Positions 34,808-42,645 of a DNA stretch of 64,000 nt are shown here, piece by piece (the first letter of the stretch is position 1; each line of letters begins with the position of its first letter). The stretch lies in the NCBI RefSeq assembly GCF_018449575.1, contig NZ_JAAVUT010000005.1, positions 124,001 to 188,000 on the forward strand, read 5' to 3'. Origin of the DNA: Sodalis sp. dw_96 (GTDB lineage: Bacteria > Pseudomonadota > Gammaproteobacteria > Enterobacterales > Enterobacteriaceae). The translations under genes were made by a program, and so were the position numbers. The notes below the pieces were generated by a model. It was not told where the DNA came from, did no database searches, and was given only the letters and a program-made list of their open reading frames with translations.

Positions 34808-35635
34808 ATGAACACATCCTCACCCTCATTAAAGCAACAATGCCTTGCCGAGTTTCTCGGAACCGGATTATTTTTATTCATCGGTATCAGCTGCCTGGCG
34901 GCAAACCGGCTGGCCGGGGCCAGTTTCGGCATGTGGGAAATCTGTATTGTCTGGGGATTAAGCGTCTCACTTGGCGTGTATATGACGGCGGGAATTTCCG
35001 GCGGCCATATCAACCCGGCGGTGAGCATTGCCCTGTGGCTGTTCGGCAATTTTGAAGGCCGAAAAGTGTTGCCCTATATCCTGTCGCAAACCCTGGGGGC
35101 GTTCGGCGGCGCGCTGGTGGCTTATTTGCTGTATTACAATTTGTTCATCGATTTTGAACTGGCCCACCATATCCAGCGCGGGAGTATGGAGAGCCTGGCG
35201 CAGGCCGGCATTTTCAGTACCTTTCCCAACCCGGCCATTAACATGGTGCAGGCATTCGCCAGCGAAATGATCGGCACCCTGACATTGATGTGCCTGATTA
35301 TGGCGCTGACCGACGACGGCAACGGCGTGCCGCGCGGCCCGCTGGCGCCATTGCTGATAGGCATTACCGTTGCCCTTATCGGTGTCGCCCAAGGCATGCT
35401 GACCGGTTTTGCATTAAATCCGGCGCGGGATTTCGGCCCCAGGCTGTTCAGTATCCTGGCGGGCTGGGGCACCAATGCCCTCACCGGCGGCCGCGAGGTT
35501 CCCTACTTTATCATTCCCCTTGTCGCCCCGATTGTCGGCGCCTGTCTCGGCGCGGTGCTGTACCGCAGTCTGGTCAATATGCCGCTGCCCGGCAAAGCAA
35601 AAGAGAAAAAGCATCTCCCTGAACAAGCGTCATAA
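34808..35635 (+). CDS. pduF: MIP-family diffusion facilitator (PduF/GlpF-like)
   Basis: 275 residues from ATG 34808; the frame to 34739 is longer but lacks membrane-protein character. Six membrane helices and the two half-helix NPA boxes SGGHINPAVS and GFALNPARDFGPR, the second followed by Asp as in glycerol-type facilitators. It would let 1,2-propanediol or glycerol cross the inner membrane. In Salmonella pduF sits next to pocR; here it is inside the operon behind the activase, pointing to a small polyol as substrate and not choline. Confidence 0.9.
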   Translation: MNTSSPSLKQQCLAEFLGTGLFLFIGISCLAANRLAGASFGMWEICIVWGLSVSLGVYMTAGISGGHINPAVSIALWLFGNFEGRKVLPYILSQTLGAFGGALVAYLLYYNLFIDFELAHHIQRGSMESLAQAGIFSTFPNPAINMVQAFASEMIGTLTLMCLIMALTDDGNGVPRGPLAPLLIGITVALIGVAQGMLTGFALNPARDFGPRLFSILAGWGTNALTGGREVPYFIIPLVAPIVGACLGAVLYRSLVNMPLPGKAKEKKHLPEQAS

Positions 35636-35695
35636 CCCTGACGCCGCCAGGGAGAAAGGATCGTTAACTAAAAGCATTTCTGGAGAGACCAATCA

Positions 35696-35986
35696 ATGAA
35701 CAATGCACTTGGCATGATTGAAACCTATGGCCTGATCGGCGCCATCGTCGGCGCGGACGCCATGGTCAAATCGGCAAACGTCCAACTGGTGGGCTACGAA
35801 AAAATCGGTTCCGGCCTGGTTACCGTCATGGTGCGCGGCGACGTCGGCGCGGTGAAAGCGTCGGTGGAAGCCGGCGCGGTGGCCGCGGCCAGCGTAGGGG
35901 AAGTGAAATCCACCCATGTCATCCCCCGGCCCCACAGCGATGTGGAAGTCCTGTTACCCGTTTACCAGACCCTGGTGACCGCGTAA
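35696..35986 (+). CDS. pduJ: PduJ, hexameric microcompartment shell protein
   Basis: 96 residues, one BMC domain. It begins [20 protein letters not shown] and continues [20 protein letters not shown] with the GSG pore loop and [15 protein letters not shown]. It is very close to Salmonella PduJ and to the PduA of this operon. PduJ is a main facet protein of Pdu shells. TGGAGAG lies ahead of the start. Confidence 0.93.
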   Translation: MNNALGMIETYGLIGAIVGADAMVKSANVQLVGYEKIGSGLVTVMVRGDVGAVKASVEAGAVAAASVGEVKSTHVIPRPHSDVEVLLPVYQTLVTA

Positions 35987-36015
35987 CCCATTGAACCAGG
36001 ATAAGGGGGGACCAC

Positions 36016-36828
36016 GTGCAACATTCTCTCGGCTTATTGGAAGTCACGGGTTTGTCATTGGCGATAACCGTCGCCGACGTGATGGCTAAAACCGCATCCG
36101 TCAGCCTACTTGGGGTAGAGCGGACCATCGGTTCCGGCTGGATGCTGGTAAAAATCCATGGCGACGTGGCATCGGTGCGTACGGCGCTGTCCGCCGGCGA
36201 AGAGATGGCGCGGCGTTGTTCGGGTTTTATCGCTTGCACCGCCATCGCCCGTCCGGCCAAAGGCACCAGCGAAATTGTTTCAGCGGCGCTCCGTCAAGGC
36301 GAGGGAGTAATGGCGGACAATGTCGGTGCCGAGATAACGCCGGCCGGGACAACAACCCTCGGTGAAACCCGGGAGATTGTCGCCGTTAAAACCGCTGAAA
36401 CCGATGATAACGAGGCACCGGCCGAGGCGGCAGACATCTTGGAAAATCCGGAAGCCGTCGCCAACGGCACAGGGGAGACCGATGACAGCGCGACCTGGAC
36501 GCCGGACGGGACAGCAGTCACCGGGGAAAATATAAACGCTGTCGCCGCTGCAACGCCGGCTTCCGCCGGCAGTGATGCGTCGGTGCCGGACATAGAGGAC
36601 GCAGGCCGTCCGAGGGACAGCGCGGCCTCTGTGGAGAAGACGGCGGGATTCGCCGACACCCTGATCAGGCCGGTGAAAACGGTGCCGGTACCTTCCGCCC
36701 CAGCTTCATTAGCACCTTCCCTAGCGCTGCAGGCCAGTTGCAAAATCTGTGGCGATCCCCGCTGCGGCAGACATAAAGGGGAACCCCGCAGTAAATGTAT
36801 TCACTATCAACACCCGGTATTGAGGTAA
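36016..36828 (+). CDS. pduK: PduK-like shell protein with C-terminal Cys cluster
   Basis: 270 residues from a GTG start with AAGGGGGG upstream. Residues 1-85 are a BMC domain (LEVTGLSLAITVADVMAKTA; TIGSGWMLVKIHGDVASVRT). Residues about 95-240 form a long acidic, Ala/Thr/Glu-rich low-complexity region. The last 30 residues hold CKICGDPRCGRHKGEPRSKC, a Cys-rich motif as at the end of Salmonella PduK, possibly a metal or Fe-S site. The linker is much longer than in Salmonella PduK (160 residues total). Minor shell component. Confidence 0.88.
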   Translation: MQHSLGLLEVTGLSLAITVADVMAKTASVSLLGVERTIGSGWMLVKIHGDVASVRTALSAGEEMARRCSGFIACTAIARPAKGTSEIVSAALRQGEGVMADNVGAEITPAGTTTLGETREIVAVKTAETDDNEAPAEAADILENPEAVANGTGETDDSATWTPDGTAVTGENINAVAAATPASAGSDASVPDIEDAGRPRDSAASVEKTAGFADTLIRPVKTVPVPSAPASLAPSLALQASCKICGDPRCGRHKGEPRSKCIHYQHPVLR

Positions 36829-36831
36829 AAA

Positions 36832-37467
36832 ATGGATAACAAAGAGATTACGCTGCTCACCGATCGGGTCATTGTCCAAATGCGGCAGCGGGCGATTCCC
36901 TTGGGGATATCCAATCGGCACGTCCATTTATCGGTAAAGGATTATCAGCGCTTATTTCCCGGGCAGCCGCTGACGGTTAAAAACGCGCTGGGACAGCCGG
37001 GCCAGTTTGCCGCGGAACAGGCCGTTACCCTGAAAGGGCCCAAGGGCCAGTTGAAAAATGTCCGCCTGTTGGGGCCGCTGCGCAGCCAATCGCAAATCGA
37101 AATATCCCGTACCGATGCCCGCTTGCTGGGCATCACGGCGCCGCTGCGTTTATCCGGTGATTTAGCCGGTTCAACCGGCATTATCCTGGTAAGCGATTCC
37201 GCTGAAATAACCCTGGCGGAAGGCGTCATCATTGCCCGCCGGCATATTCATATGTCACGGCTGGATGCGGCGATATATGGCGTCAAGCAGGGAGAAAGAG
37301 TCAACGTCGAAATTAAAGGCACCGAACGGACCTTGGTGTTTGGCGATGTCTGCATTCGGGTTGCCGACGATATGCGTCTTGAAATGCATATTGATACAGA
37401 CGAAGCCAACGCGGCGGATATCGGCGATGGCAAGCCCATAGCGAAACTCCTGCTGACGCCGTTTTGA
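36832..37467 (+). CDS. pduL: PduL, phosphate propanoyltransferase
   Basis: 211 residues, same length as Salmonella PduL. The N-terminal helix (EITLLTDRVIVQMRQ) is the encapsulation signal, then IPLGISNRHVHLS and ARRHIHMS provide the zinc-binding His residues of the two PTAC domains. GPKGQLKNVRLLGPLRSQSQ is nearly invariant. The enzyme converts propionyl-CoA to propionyl phosphate and frees CoA for PduP inside the compartment. It begins three bases after pduK. Confidence 0.95.
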   Translation: MDNKEITLLTDRVIVQMRQRAIPLGISNRHVHLSVKDYQRLFPGQPLTVKNALGQPGQFAAEQAVTLKGPKGQLKNVRLLGPLRSQSQIEISRTDARLLGITAPLRLSGDLAGSTGIILVSDSAEITLAEGVIIARRHIHMSRLDAAIYGVKQGERVNVEIKGTERTLVFGDVCIRVADDMRLEMHIDTDEANAADIGDGKPIAKLLLTPF

Positions 37468-37481
37468 TGGGGAGGGGACCT

Positions 37482-37961
37482 ATGCTTGACATCATTGTCG
37501 CCCGGGTTATCGCGCTGCTGCGGGAAAGGAAATATAAAATCTATGCGGTAAATATGTCCGAGCTGTCCGCCGGATTGGCAAAAACAATTTATTTGCATCA
37601 TGGGCAATTGTATTTGTTATTACCGGATTTAGCCTTTATTCAAAGCCTGTCGGTATATGATTCCCGCAATCCGGCCGTGGCGACCCTATTGGAAGCATGG
37701 GCCTTTGGCGTGCGGTTACGCCTGATGGTGCATCGGCAGCTATTAGCCGCCCTGCCGCTTCGTGAATTACGCCGTTTGCCGATTTCCCTGGTGGATAATC
37801 AGGAGATCCCGGTGCATATGGCCGTCGGCGGCAGTATCAGTTATGCCGATGCGATTTTATTACATGACTGCTGGTTGTTAACAGAAAGAGAAACGCTGAT
37901 AACTCCCTTGGCGCGGGATGTTATGGAAAACCGGAATATCAAACTGATACGGCGGGAATAA
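37482..37961 (+). CDS. pduM: PduM, microcompartment assembly protein
   Basis: 159 residues from ATG 37482, preceded by GGAGGGGA. The similarity to Salmonella PduM is moderate but runs along the whole length: [30 protein letters not shown], and [16 protein letters not shown] match AFGIRVQLSLHSQLL and ARDAANARNIQLIKQE. PduM is required for proper compartment structure; its biochemical role is unknown. Located between pduL and pduN as in Salmonella. Confidence 0.85.
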   Translation: MLDIIVARVIALLRERKYKIYAVNMSELSAGLAKTIYLHHGQLYLLLPDLAFIQSLSVYDSRNPAVATLLEAWAFGVRLRLMVHRQLLAALPLRELRRLPISLVDNQEIPVHMAVGGSISYADAILLHDCWLLTERETLITPLARDVMENRNIKLIRRE

Positions 37962-37965
37962 CCAA

Positions 37966-38244
37966 ATGCAATTAGCAAAAGTAATAGGGTCGGTAGTGTC
38001 GACGCAAAAATCCTCATCACTGTTCGGCAAAAAACTGATGGTGATCAGTTGGGTGAATCTGGACGGCTCCGGACCGGCCCGACGCGAGGAATTGGAAGAG
38101 ATTGCCGTGGATTCGGTCGGGGCCGGCGTGGGTGAATTGGTCCTGGTCACACGTGGTTCCTCGGCCAGGAAAATATTTCCGGAGCCGAACCAGGCCATCG
38201 ATTTAGCGATTGTCGGCATTATCGATACCATCGACAGGTTTTAG
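37966..38244 (+). CDS. pduN: PduN, pentameric vertex shell protein (EutN/CcmL family)
   Basis: 92 residues of the EutN/CcmL fold: [20 protein letters not shown], then [36 protein letters not shown] and [10 protein letters not shown]. Pentamers close the twelve vertices of the shell. Starts five bases after pduM. Its presence with PduA, B, J and K gives a complete minimal shell set. Confidence 0.95.
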   Translation: MQLAKVIGSVVSTQKSSSLFGKKLMVISWVNLDGSGPARREELEEIAVDSVGAGVGELVLVTRGSSARKIFPEPNQAIDLAIVGIIDTIDRF

Positions 38245-38273
38245 TTTCAGGGTATAGCCCCAAGGGAGAATGA

Positions 38274-38489
38274 ATGATGCCGGACGACGATATAACCGCC
38301 CTTATTAAAGAGCACCGCGTCTTGCTGGAATATGCCATCAAAGAGGTTATTGCCCAATTGCAGGCGCAGGAAACCCAAGGTGAACGCAGGGCCGCCAATG
38401 GCGCGAATCCTGTTTATTTACCGGAAACATTAACCAGCGGAATCGCGATTAACAGCGCTTTCGTTAAACAAAATTTATACCCTAAATAA
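38274..38489 (+). CDS. Small protein of unknown function in the microcompartment operon
   Basis: 71 residues with AGGGAGAATGA directly ahead of a double ATG (38274 or 38277). The N-terminal ~30 residues (ITALIKEHRVLLEYAIKEVI) predict an amphipathic helix like those that target cargo to the shell. The C-terminal part (PVYLPETLTSGIAINSAFVK) is not recognised. It is not part of PduO, whose place it occupies between pduN and pduP. The last four codons and the stop fall in a dispersed repeat (38476-38553), so the present C-terminus may be secondary. Confidence 0.65.
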   Translation: MMPDDDITALIKEHRVLLEYAIKEVIAQLQAQETQGERRAANGANPVYLPETLTSGIAINSAFVKQNLYPK

Positions 38490-38553
38490 TTCGAGTTGCA
38501 GGAAGGGGCCGAGTATTGCCAACGCGACTGCAACTTGAATTATGACGGGTATA
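38476..38553. repeat. Short ERIC-like palindromic element
   Basis: 78 bp with terminal inverted repeats: TATACCCTAAATAATTCGAG TTGCAGG at the left and CTGCAACTTGAATTATGACG GGTATA at the right. Such ends are known from long dispersed intergenic repeats of Serratia, Photorhabdus and relatives. The interior is short. It overlaps the end of the 71-codon gene and lies inside the pdu operon upstream of pduP. A left-end half copy occurs at 41222-41243. Confidence 0.75.
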
Positions 38554-38599
38554 CCTATTGCAACAGAGGCTGTTAACAGCCTTAATCAGGGAGTAAAAC

Positions 38600-39991
38600 A
38601 TGAACAGCACTGAACTGGAGAACATGATCCGCGCCATTCTCGCCGATAACCTGAATGGTGCCGCGGGCTCCAAGGCTACGCCAAATGCCGTATTCGACCA
38701 GGTTGAAGATGCTATTATGGCTGGCTATGGCGCCTACCGGCAATATATGTCCGAAGCCCTGGCATTGCGCACCAAGATTATCGCGACCCTGAGGGAAGAA
38801 CTGGCGCCGCTTATCAATGAGATGTCCGAACGCGCCGCCGACGAAACCGGCATGGGCAACACCACGGACAAGATTGCCAAAAACAGCGCGGCGCTGACCA
38901 ATACCCCGGGTATTGAAGACTTGACCACCCGCGCCCTCACCGGCGACGGCGGCATGGTGTTGTTCGAACTTTCGCCCTTTGGCGTCATCGGTGCCATCGC
39001 CCCCAGCACCAACCCCACCGAAACCATCATCAATAATACCATCAGCATGCTCGCCGCCGGCAACGCCGTCTATTTCAGCCCTCATCCCGGGGCGAAGAAA
39101 GTCTCGCTGTGGCTGATAGAAAAAATCGAAGCCATTATCTATCGCGCCAGCGGCATCCACAATCTGGTGACCACAGTGGCCAATCCCACCTTTGACGCCA
39201 CCCGGGAAATGATGGCGCATCCGCGCATTGCGCTGTTGGCCGTCACCGGCGGCCCGGCCATTGTGGACATGGCGATGAAAACCGGTAAAAAAGTCATTGG
39301 CGCCGGTCCCGGCAATCCGCCGGTGCTGGTGGATGAAACCGCCTGCCCGATCAAAGCGGCCAAGGACATCGTCGATGGCGCCTCCTTTGACCACAACGTG
39401 CTGTGTATCGCGGAAAAAAGCGTGATTGTCGTTGACGTCATTGCTGACCGTCTGGTGGAGAATATGCAAAAGAACGGCGCCCTGCTGGTGAGCGCCGCCG
39501 CCGACGTGGTGAAATTGCGTCAGGTGGTGATAACCGAAAAAGGCGAAGCCAATAAAAAACTGGTGGGCAAAAGCCCGGCGGTCATTCTGCAGGCGGCCGG
39601 CCTGAGCGCGCCATTTTCGCCGCGGCTGATTATCGTGGAAGTCGGTCAAGACGACCCGCTGGTGCTGGTGGAACAGCTGATGCCGGTACTGCCCATTGTG
39701 AGGGTCAAGGATTTCGAAGAGGGTCTGGCGCTGGCGCTGGTGGTGGAAAATGATCTGCACCACACCGCTATCATGCATTCGCAGAATGTCAGCCGGTTGA
39801 ATCGCGCGGCCAAAACCATGCAGACATCGATATTCGTTAAAAACGGCCCTTCCTACGCCGGTTTGGGTATCGGCGCCGAGGGATTTACCACCTTCACCAT
39901 TGCCACGCCCACCGGCGAGGGGACGACGTCCCCGCGGACCTTTGCCCGCAAACGCCGCTGTGTGCTCACCAATGGGTTTTCCATTCGTTAG
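38600..39991 (+). CDS. pduP: PduP, CoA-acylating propionaldehyde dehydrogenase
   Basis: 463 residues, same length as Salmonella PduP. The N-terminal 18 residues (NSTELENMIRAILADNL) are the encapsulation helix. Core motifs: ETGMGNTTDKIAKN, FGVIGAIAPSTNPTETIIN, SFDHNVLCIAEKS with the catalytic Cys, and GPSYAGLGIGAEGFTTFTIA. It oxidises propionaldehyde to propionyl-CoA with NAD inside the compartment. Reactive aldehyde made by the radical enzyme would be consumed here. Confidence 0.96.
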   Translation: MNSTELENMIRAILADNLNGAAGSKATPNAVFDQVEDAIMAGYGAYRQYMSEALALRTKIIATLREELAPLINEMSERAADETGMGNTTDKIAKNSAALTNTPGIEDLTTRALTGDGGMVLFELSPFGVIGAIAPSTNPTETIINNTISMLAAGNAVYFSPHPGAKKVSLWLIEKIEAIIYRASGIHNLVTTVANPTFDATREMMAHPRIALLAVTGGPAIVDMAMKTGKKVIGAGPGNPPVLVDETACPIKAAKDIVDGASFDHNVLCIAEKSVIVVDVIADRLVENMQKNGALLVSAAADVVKLRQVVITEKGEANKKLVGKSPAVILQAAGLSAPFSPRLIIVEVGQDDPLVLVEQLMPVLPIVRVKDFEEGLALALVVENDLHHTAIMHSQNVSRLNRAAKTMQTSIFVKNGPSYAGLGIGAEGFTTFTIATPTGEGTTSPRTFARKRRCVLTNGFSIR

Positions 39992-40009
39992 GGGATCAAA
40001 GGGTGAATC

Positions 40010-41122
40010 ATGGCTATTTTTACCGTAAAGACGCGGATTTACAGCGGTGCCGAAAGCCTGTCCCGGCTACGAACCCTCCATGGCAAGAAGGTTTGGATTG
40101 TTTGCGACGGCTTTTTGGCCGGCAGTGAAAACCTCAAGATGGTAACCGATAATATCGGTGCGGATAATGAAACCACGCTGTTTACCGACATTATCCCGGA
40201 TCCGCCGATTGCGACAGTCGTGACCGGCATTACCGCGATGCGCAGCGTTAAGCCGCAGATAGTGATCGGTTTCGGCGGCGGTTCGGCGCTGGATTCCGCC
40301 AAAGCGATGATTTTTTTCGGCCGCAAACTGGGCATCGAGATAGAAACCTTTATTGCTATCCCCACCACCAGCGGCACCGGCTCTGAAGTCACCAGCGCCT
40401 GCGTAATTAGCGATCCGCTTACCAAGGTGAAATATCCACTGTTCGATGACAGTATCTATCCCGATATTGCCCTGCTGGAACCGCGGCTGGTGATGAGCGT
40501 ACCGCCGGCGGTGACGGCAAATACCGGTCTGGACGTGCTGACCCATGGACTGGAGGCCTACGTCGCCGTCGGCGCCACCGACTTTACCGACGCCCTGGCG
40601 GAGAAGGCGGTGCAAATGGTGTTGCTCAATTTGGAGAAGGCATATCAAAACGGCCGGCAACCGGAAGCGCGGGATAAAATGCACAACGCCTCCGCCCTGG
40701 CGGGCATCGCCTTCAGCCAGGCCGGCCTGGGGTTGAACCATGCCATTGCCCATCAGTTGGGCGGACAATTGCATATTCCCCATGGTTTGGCCAATGCTCT
40801 GCTGCTGTGCCACGTGATCCGTTTCAATAGCCGGGACAAAACCGCCCGGGCCAAATATGCCCGGTTGAGCAAGCTTTGCGGGCTGGCCAACTTTCAGTCA
40901 ACAGATGATTATTGCGTGGCCAACCTGATAAACCATCTGCGCAATCTTATGCTGCAGCTCAATGTCGCCGCCACCCTAAGCGCGCTGAATATTGAACGGC
41001 GCCAGGTGCTTGAGGCCACGGACGCCATGGCGGCGGCGGCATTGCTGGACGCGACGCTGGCAAGCAATCCGTTGCCGGCAAGCGTGGCCGATATCAGGGG
41101 GATTATTCACGGTATCATGTGA
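40010..41122 (+). CDS. pduQ: PduQ, iron-dependent 1-propanol dehydrogenase
   Basis: 370 residues, iron-type ADH. NAD-binding GFGGGSALDSAKAMIFFGRK, the PTTSGTGSEVTS segment, DVLTHGLEAYVA and the metal-binding stretch HAIAHQLGGQLHIPHGLANA. It reduces part of the aldehyde to alcohol and regenerates NAD for PduP inside the shell. Last structural gene of the operon, 18 bp after pduP and followed by a hairpin. Confidence 0.95.
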   Translation: MAIFTVKTRIYSGAESLSRLRTLHGKKVWIVCDGFLAGSENLKMVTDNIGADNETTLFTDIIPDPPIATVVTGITAMRSVKPQIVIGFGGGSALDSAKAMIFFGRKLGIEIETFIAIPTTSGTGSEVTSACVISDPLTKVKYPLFDDSIYPDIALLEPRLVMSVPPAVTANTGLDVLTHGLEAYVAVGATDFTDALAEKAVQMVLLNLEKAYQNGRQPEARDKMHNASALAGIAFSQAGLGLNHAIAHQLGGQLHIPHGLANALLLCHVIRFNSRDKTARAKYARLSKLCGLANFQSTDDYCVANLINHLRNLMLQLNVAATLSALNIERRQVLEATDAMAAAALLDATLASNPLPASVADIRGIIHGIM

Positions 41123-41154
41123 ATCGGTGAGGTAAAGCGGTTAAAAAAAGCGCT

Positions 41155-41176
41155 GTTGATCGGACAACCGATCAAC
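41155..41176 (+). terminator. Probable terminator of the pdu operon
   Basis: A 9-bp perfect stem GTTGATCGG / CCGATCAAC with loop ACAA, flanked by extra AGC/GCT pairing, 32 bp behind pduQ. A short T-rich stretch (GTTTATA) follows. Reasonable but not strong intrinsic terminator. Confidence 0.55.
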
Positions 41177-41221
41177 GGCTGTTTATAGCAAACGTAAAAG
41201 ATGACTATGGTACGCATCAGT

Positions 41222-41243
41222 CTATACCCTAAATAATTCAAGC
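41222..41243. repeat. Half copy of the ERIC-like element, in the pduQ-pocR gap
   Basis: TATACCCTAAATAATTCAAG repeats the left end of the 38476-38553 element; no right end was found. It lies in the 487-bp gap before pocR, whose remainder is AT-rich (41330-41600) and should contain the pocR promoter. A lone half-site TGTGA occurs at 41462. Nothing else was recognised in this gap. Confidence 0.6.
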
Positions 41244-41609
41244 CGTTCGCCTGAGAAAACATCTTCATATATTCTTATGCGGGGTCCTTGGCGCGGCCGG
41301 AGGTTTTTCACAAGAATCTTATTCAGGATCAATTTTATGCTGAAGGAATAAATAAAAAAACGGGGATTAAATAAGGCATATCAATTTACCGGAACATTTC
41401 ATAAAACCAACATACTTGCTAATAATTAATATTGATTTTCATTGAGTGGAGGTGGACAAAATGTGATTTTACTCTGATTAACAGAGCGATGCGGGATAGT
41501 ATAATCTTGCAGGAATGACGCCCATTGTGGATATAAATAGGTTATCTTATAGGTTAGGATGACTCATAAGATATTTTAATTAATTACCATTAGCAACTAC
41601 GGTTAAAAT

Positions 41610-42530
41610 ATGCGACCATCCAAAGATATTATCGATAAGATCTCGTATGATTTTGCCTATGCCACCGGTTTGGGTTCTGTTGTGGTCGATCTTAACGGCA
41701 AAGAAATCTCGCCTTGGTATAATTTCACGTCCTTTTGTCAACATGTCAGAAAAAATCCTGCTTTTTATCCCTATTGCCAGCAATGCGACCGCAGCGGCGG
41801 TCTTGAAAGTTCAAAAATCAAACAGGTCAATTGCTATCGTTGCCATGCCGGCTTAGTGGATTTTTCCATTCCGATTGTTATCAACGACAGTCTGGTGGGA
41901 TTTTTGGCCTGTGGCCAGGCGCGGGTAACGGACGACTCGCCTATCCCGAATATCCTGCGCGACAATAACGATATGCGTAAGGAGTCGCATTTGCTCGACC
42001 TTTATCATGAAGTCCCGGTAATGAATCTGATGAAAATCAGGGCCGCGGCGCAATTACTGAATGTTATCGTTGAAAATTATCTTTGCAAGCAATACGACGT
42101 GCGTATTATTAAGAGTATCAATCCGGACGATGACACCGAGACCTATATCGGCACCTCGGATATTCATCGGGCAAAAATCGAGAAAATCGTCAATTATATA
42201 AATCAGAATTTCTCCGACAATCTCAACCTTGAACAAATGGCGAATATGGCCAATTTGAGCCAGTTTTATTTTTCCCGTTTGTTTAAACGTTTGCTTGGCG
42301 TGGGGTTCAATTCTTATTTAAATAATAAAAGAATGGATGAGGCGCGTTATCTGCTGGAAAAAACGGAGTGGAGCATTGATAAAATCGCCAGAAATGTCGG
42401 TTTTTGCGATAGCCCCTACTTTGCCCGTTCATTTAAGAAAAGCTTCGGCCTGTCGCCAAAGGTGTTTCGGCAAACCAGCGCCGGCCAGATTATGATACAG
42501 ACCCGTTACACTCCCGCTCCTTCCCTCTGA
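41610..42530 (+). CDS. pocR: PocR-type AraC family regulator
   Basis: 306 residues. The N-terminal ~150 residues are the PocR sensory domain with a Cys cluster (YPYCQQCDRSGG; NCYRCHAGLVDFSIPIV; GFLACGQARV). The C-terminal ~105 residues are the double AraC helix-turn-helix (NLEQMANMANLSQFYFSRLF; IDKIARNVGFCDSPYFARSF). In Salmonella PocR activates pdu and the cobalamin genes in response to 1,2-propanediol. Here it is downstream of the operon in the same direction. No cob genes are near, fitting a B12-free pathway. Confidence 0.9.
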   Translation: MRPSKDIIDKISYDFAYATGLGSVVVDLNGKEISPWYNFTSFCQHVRKNPAFYPYCQQCDRSGGLESSKIKQVNCYRCHAGLVDFSIPIVINDSLVGFLACGQARVTDDSPIPNILRDNNDMRKESHLLDLYHEVPVMNLMKIRAAAQLLNVIVENYLCKQYDVRIIKSINPDDDTETYIGTSDIHRAKIEKIVNYINQNFSDNLNLEQMANMANLSQFYFSRLFKRLLGVGFNSYLNNKRMDEARYLLEKTEWSIDKIARNVGFCDSPYFARSFKKSFGLSPKVFRQTSAGQIMIQTRYTPAPSL

Positions 42531-42645
42531 AAAGATAAAGGGGTGCTCTCATGATATGGGTAAACCGCTACAGAACAGGCAGTCCCATCTGCTATAGTTT
42601 CGGGAGTCGGTCATTATTATTTAGCCCAACTTGAGAAGACGTATT

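Noticed and set aside
38582-39778. 398-codon open frame on the minus strand over pduP
   Set aside because: It is a shadow of the high-GC pduP frame, with His/Gln/Gly-rich composition and no recognisable domain.
41462-41482. CRP site upstream of pocR
   Set aside because: Only one TGTGA half-site is present; the opposite half does not match.
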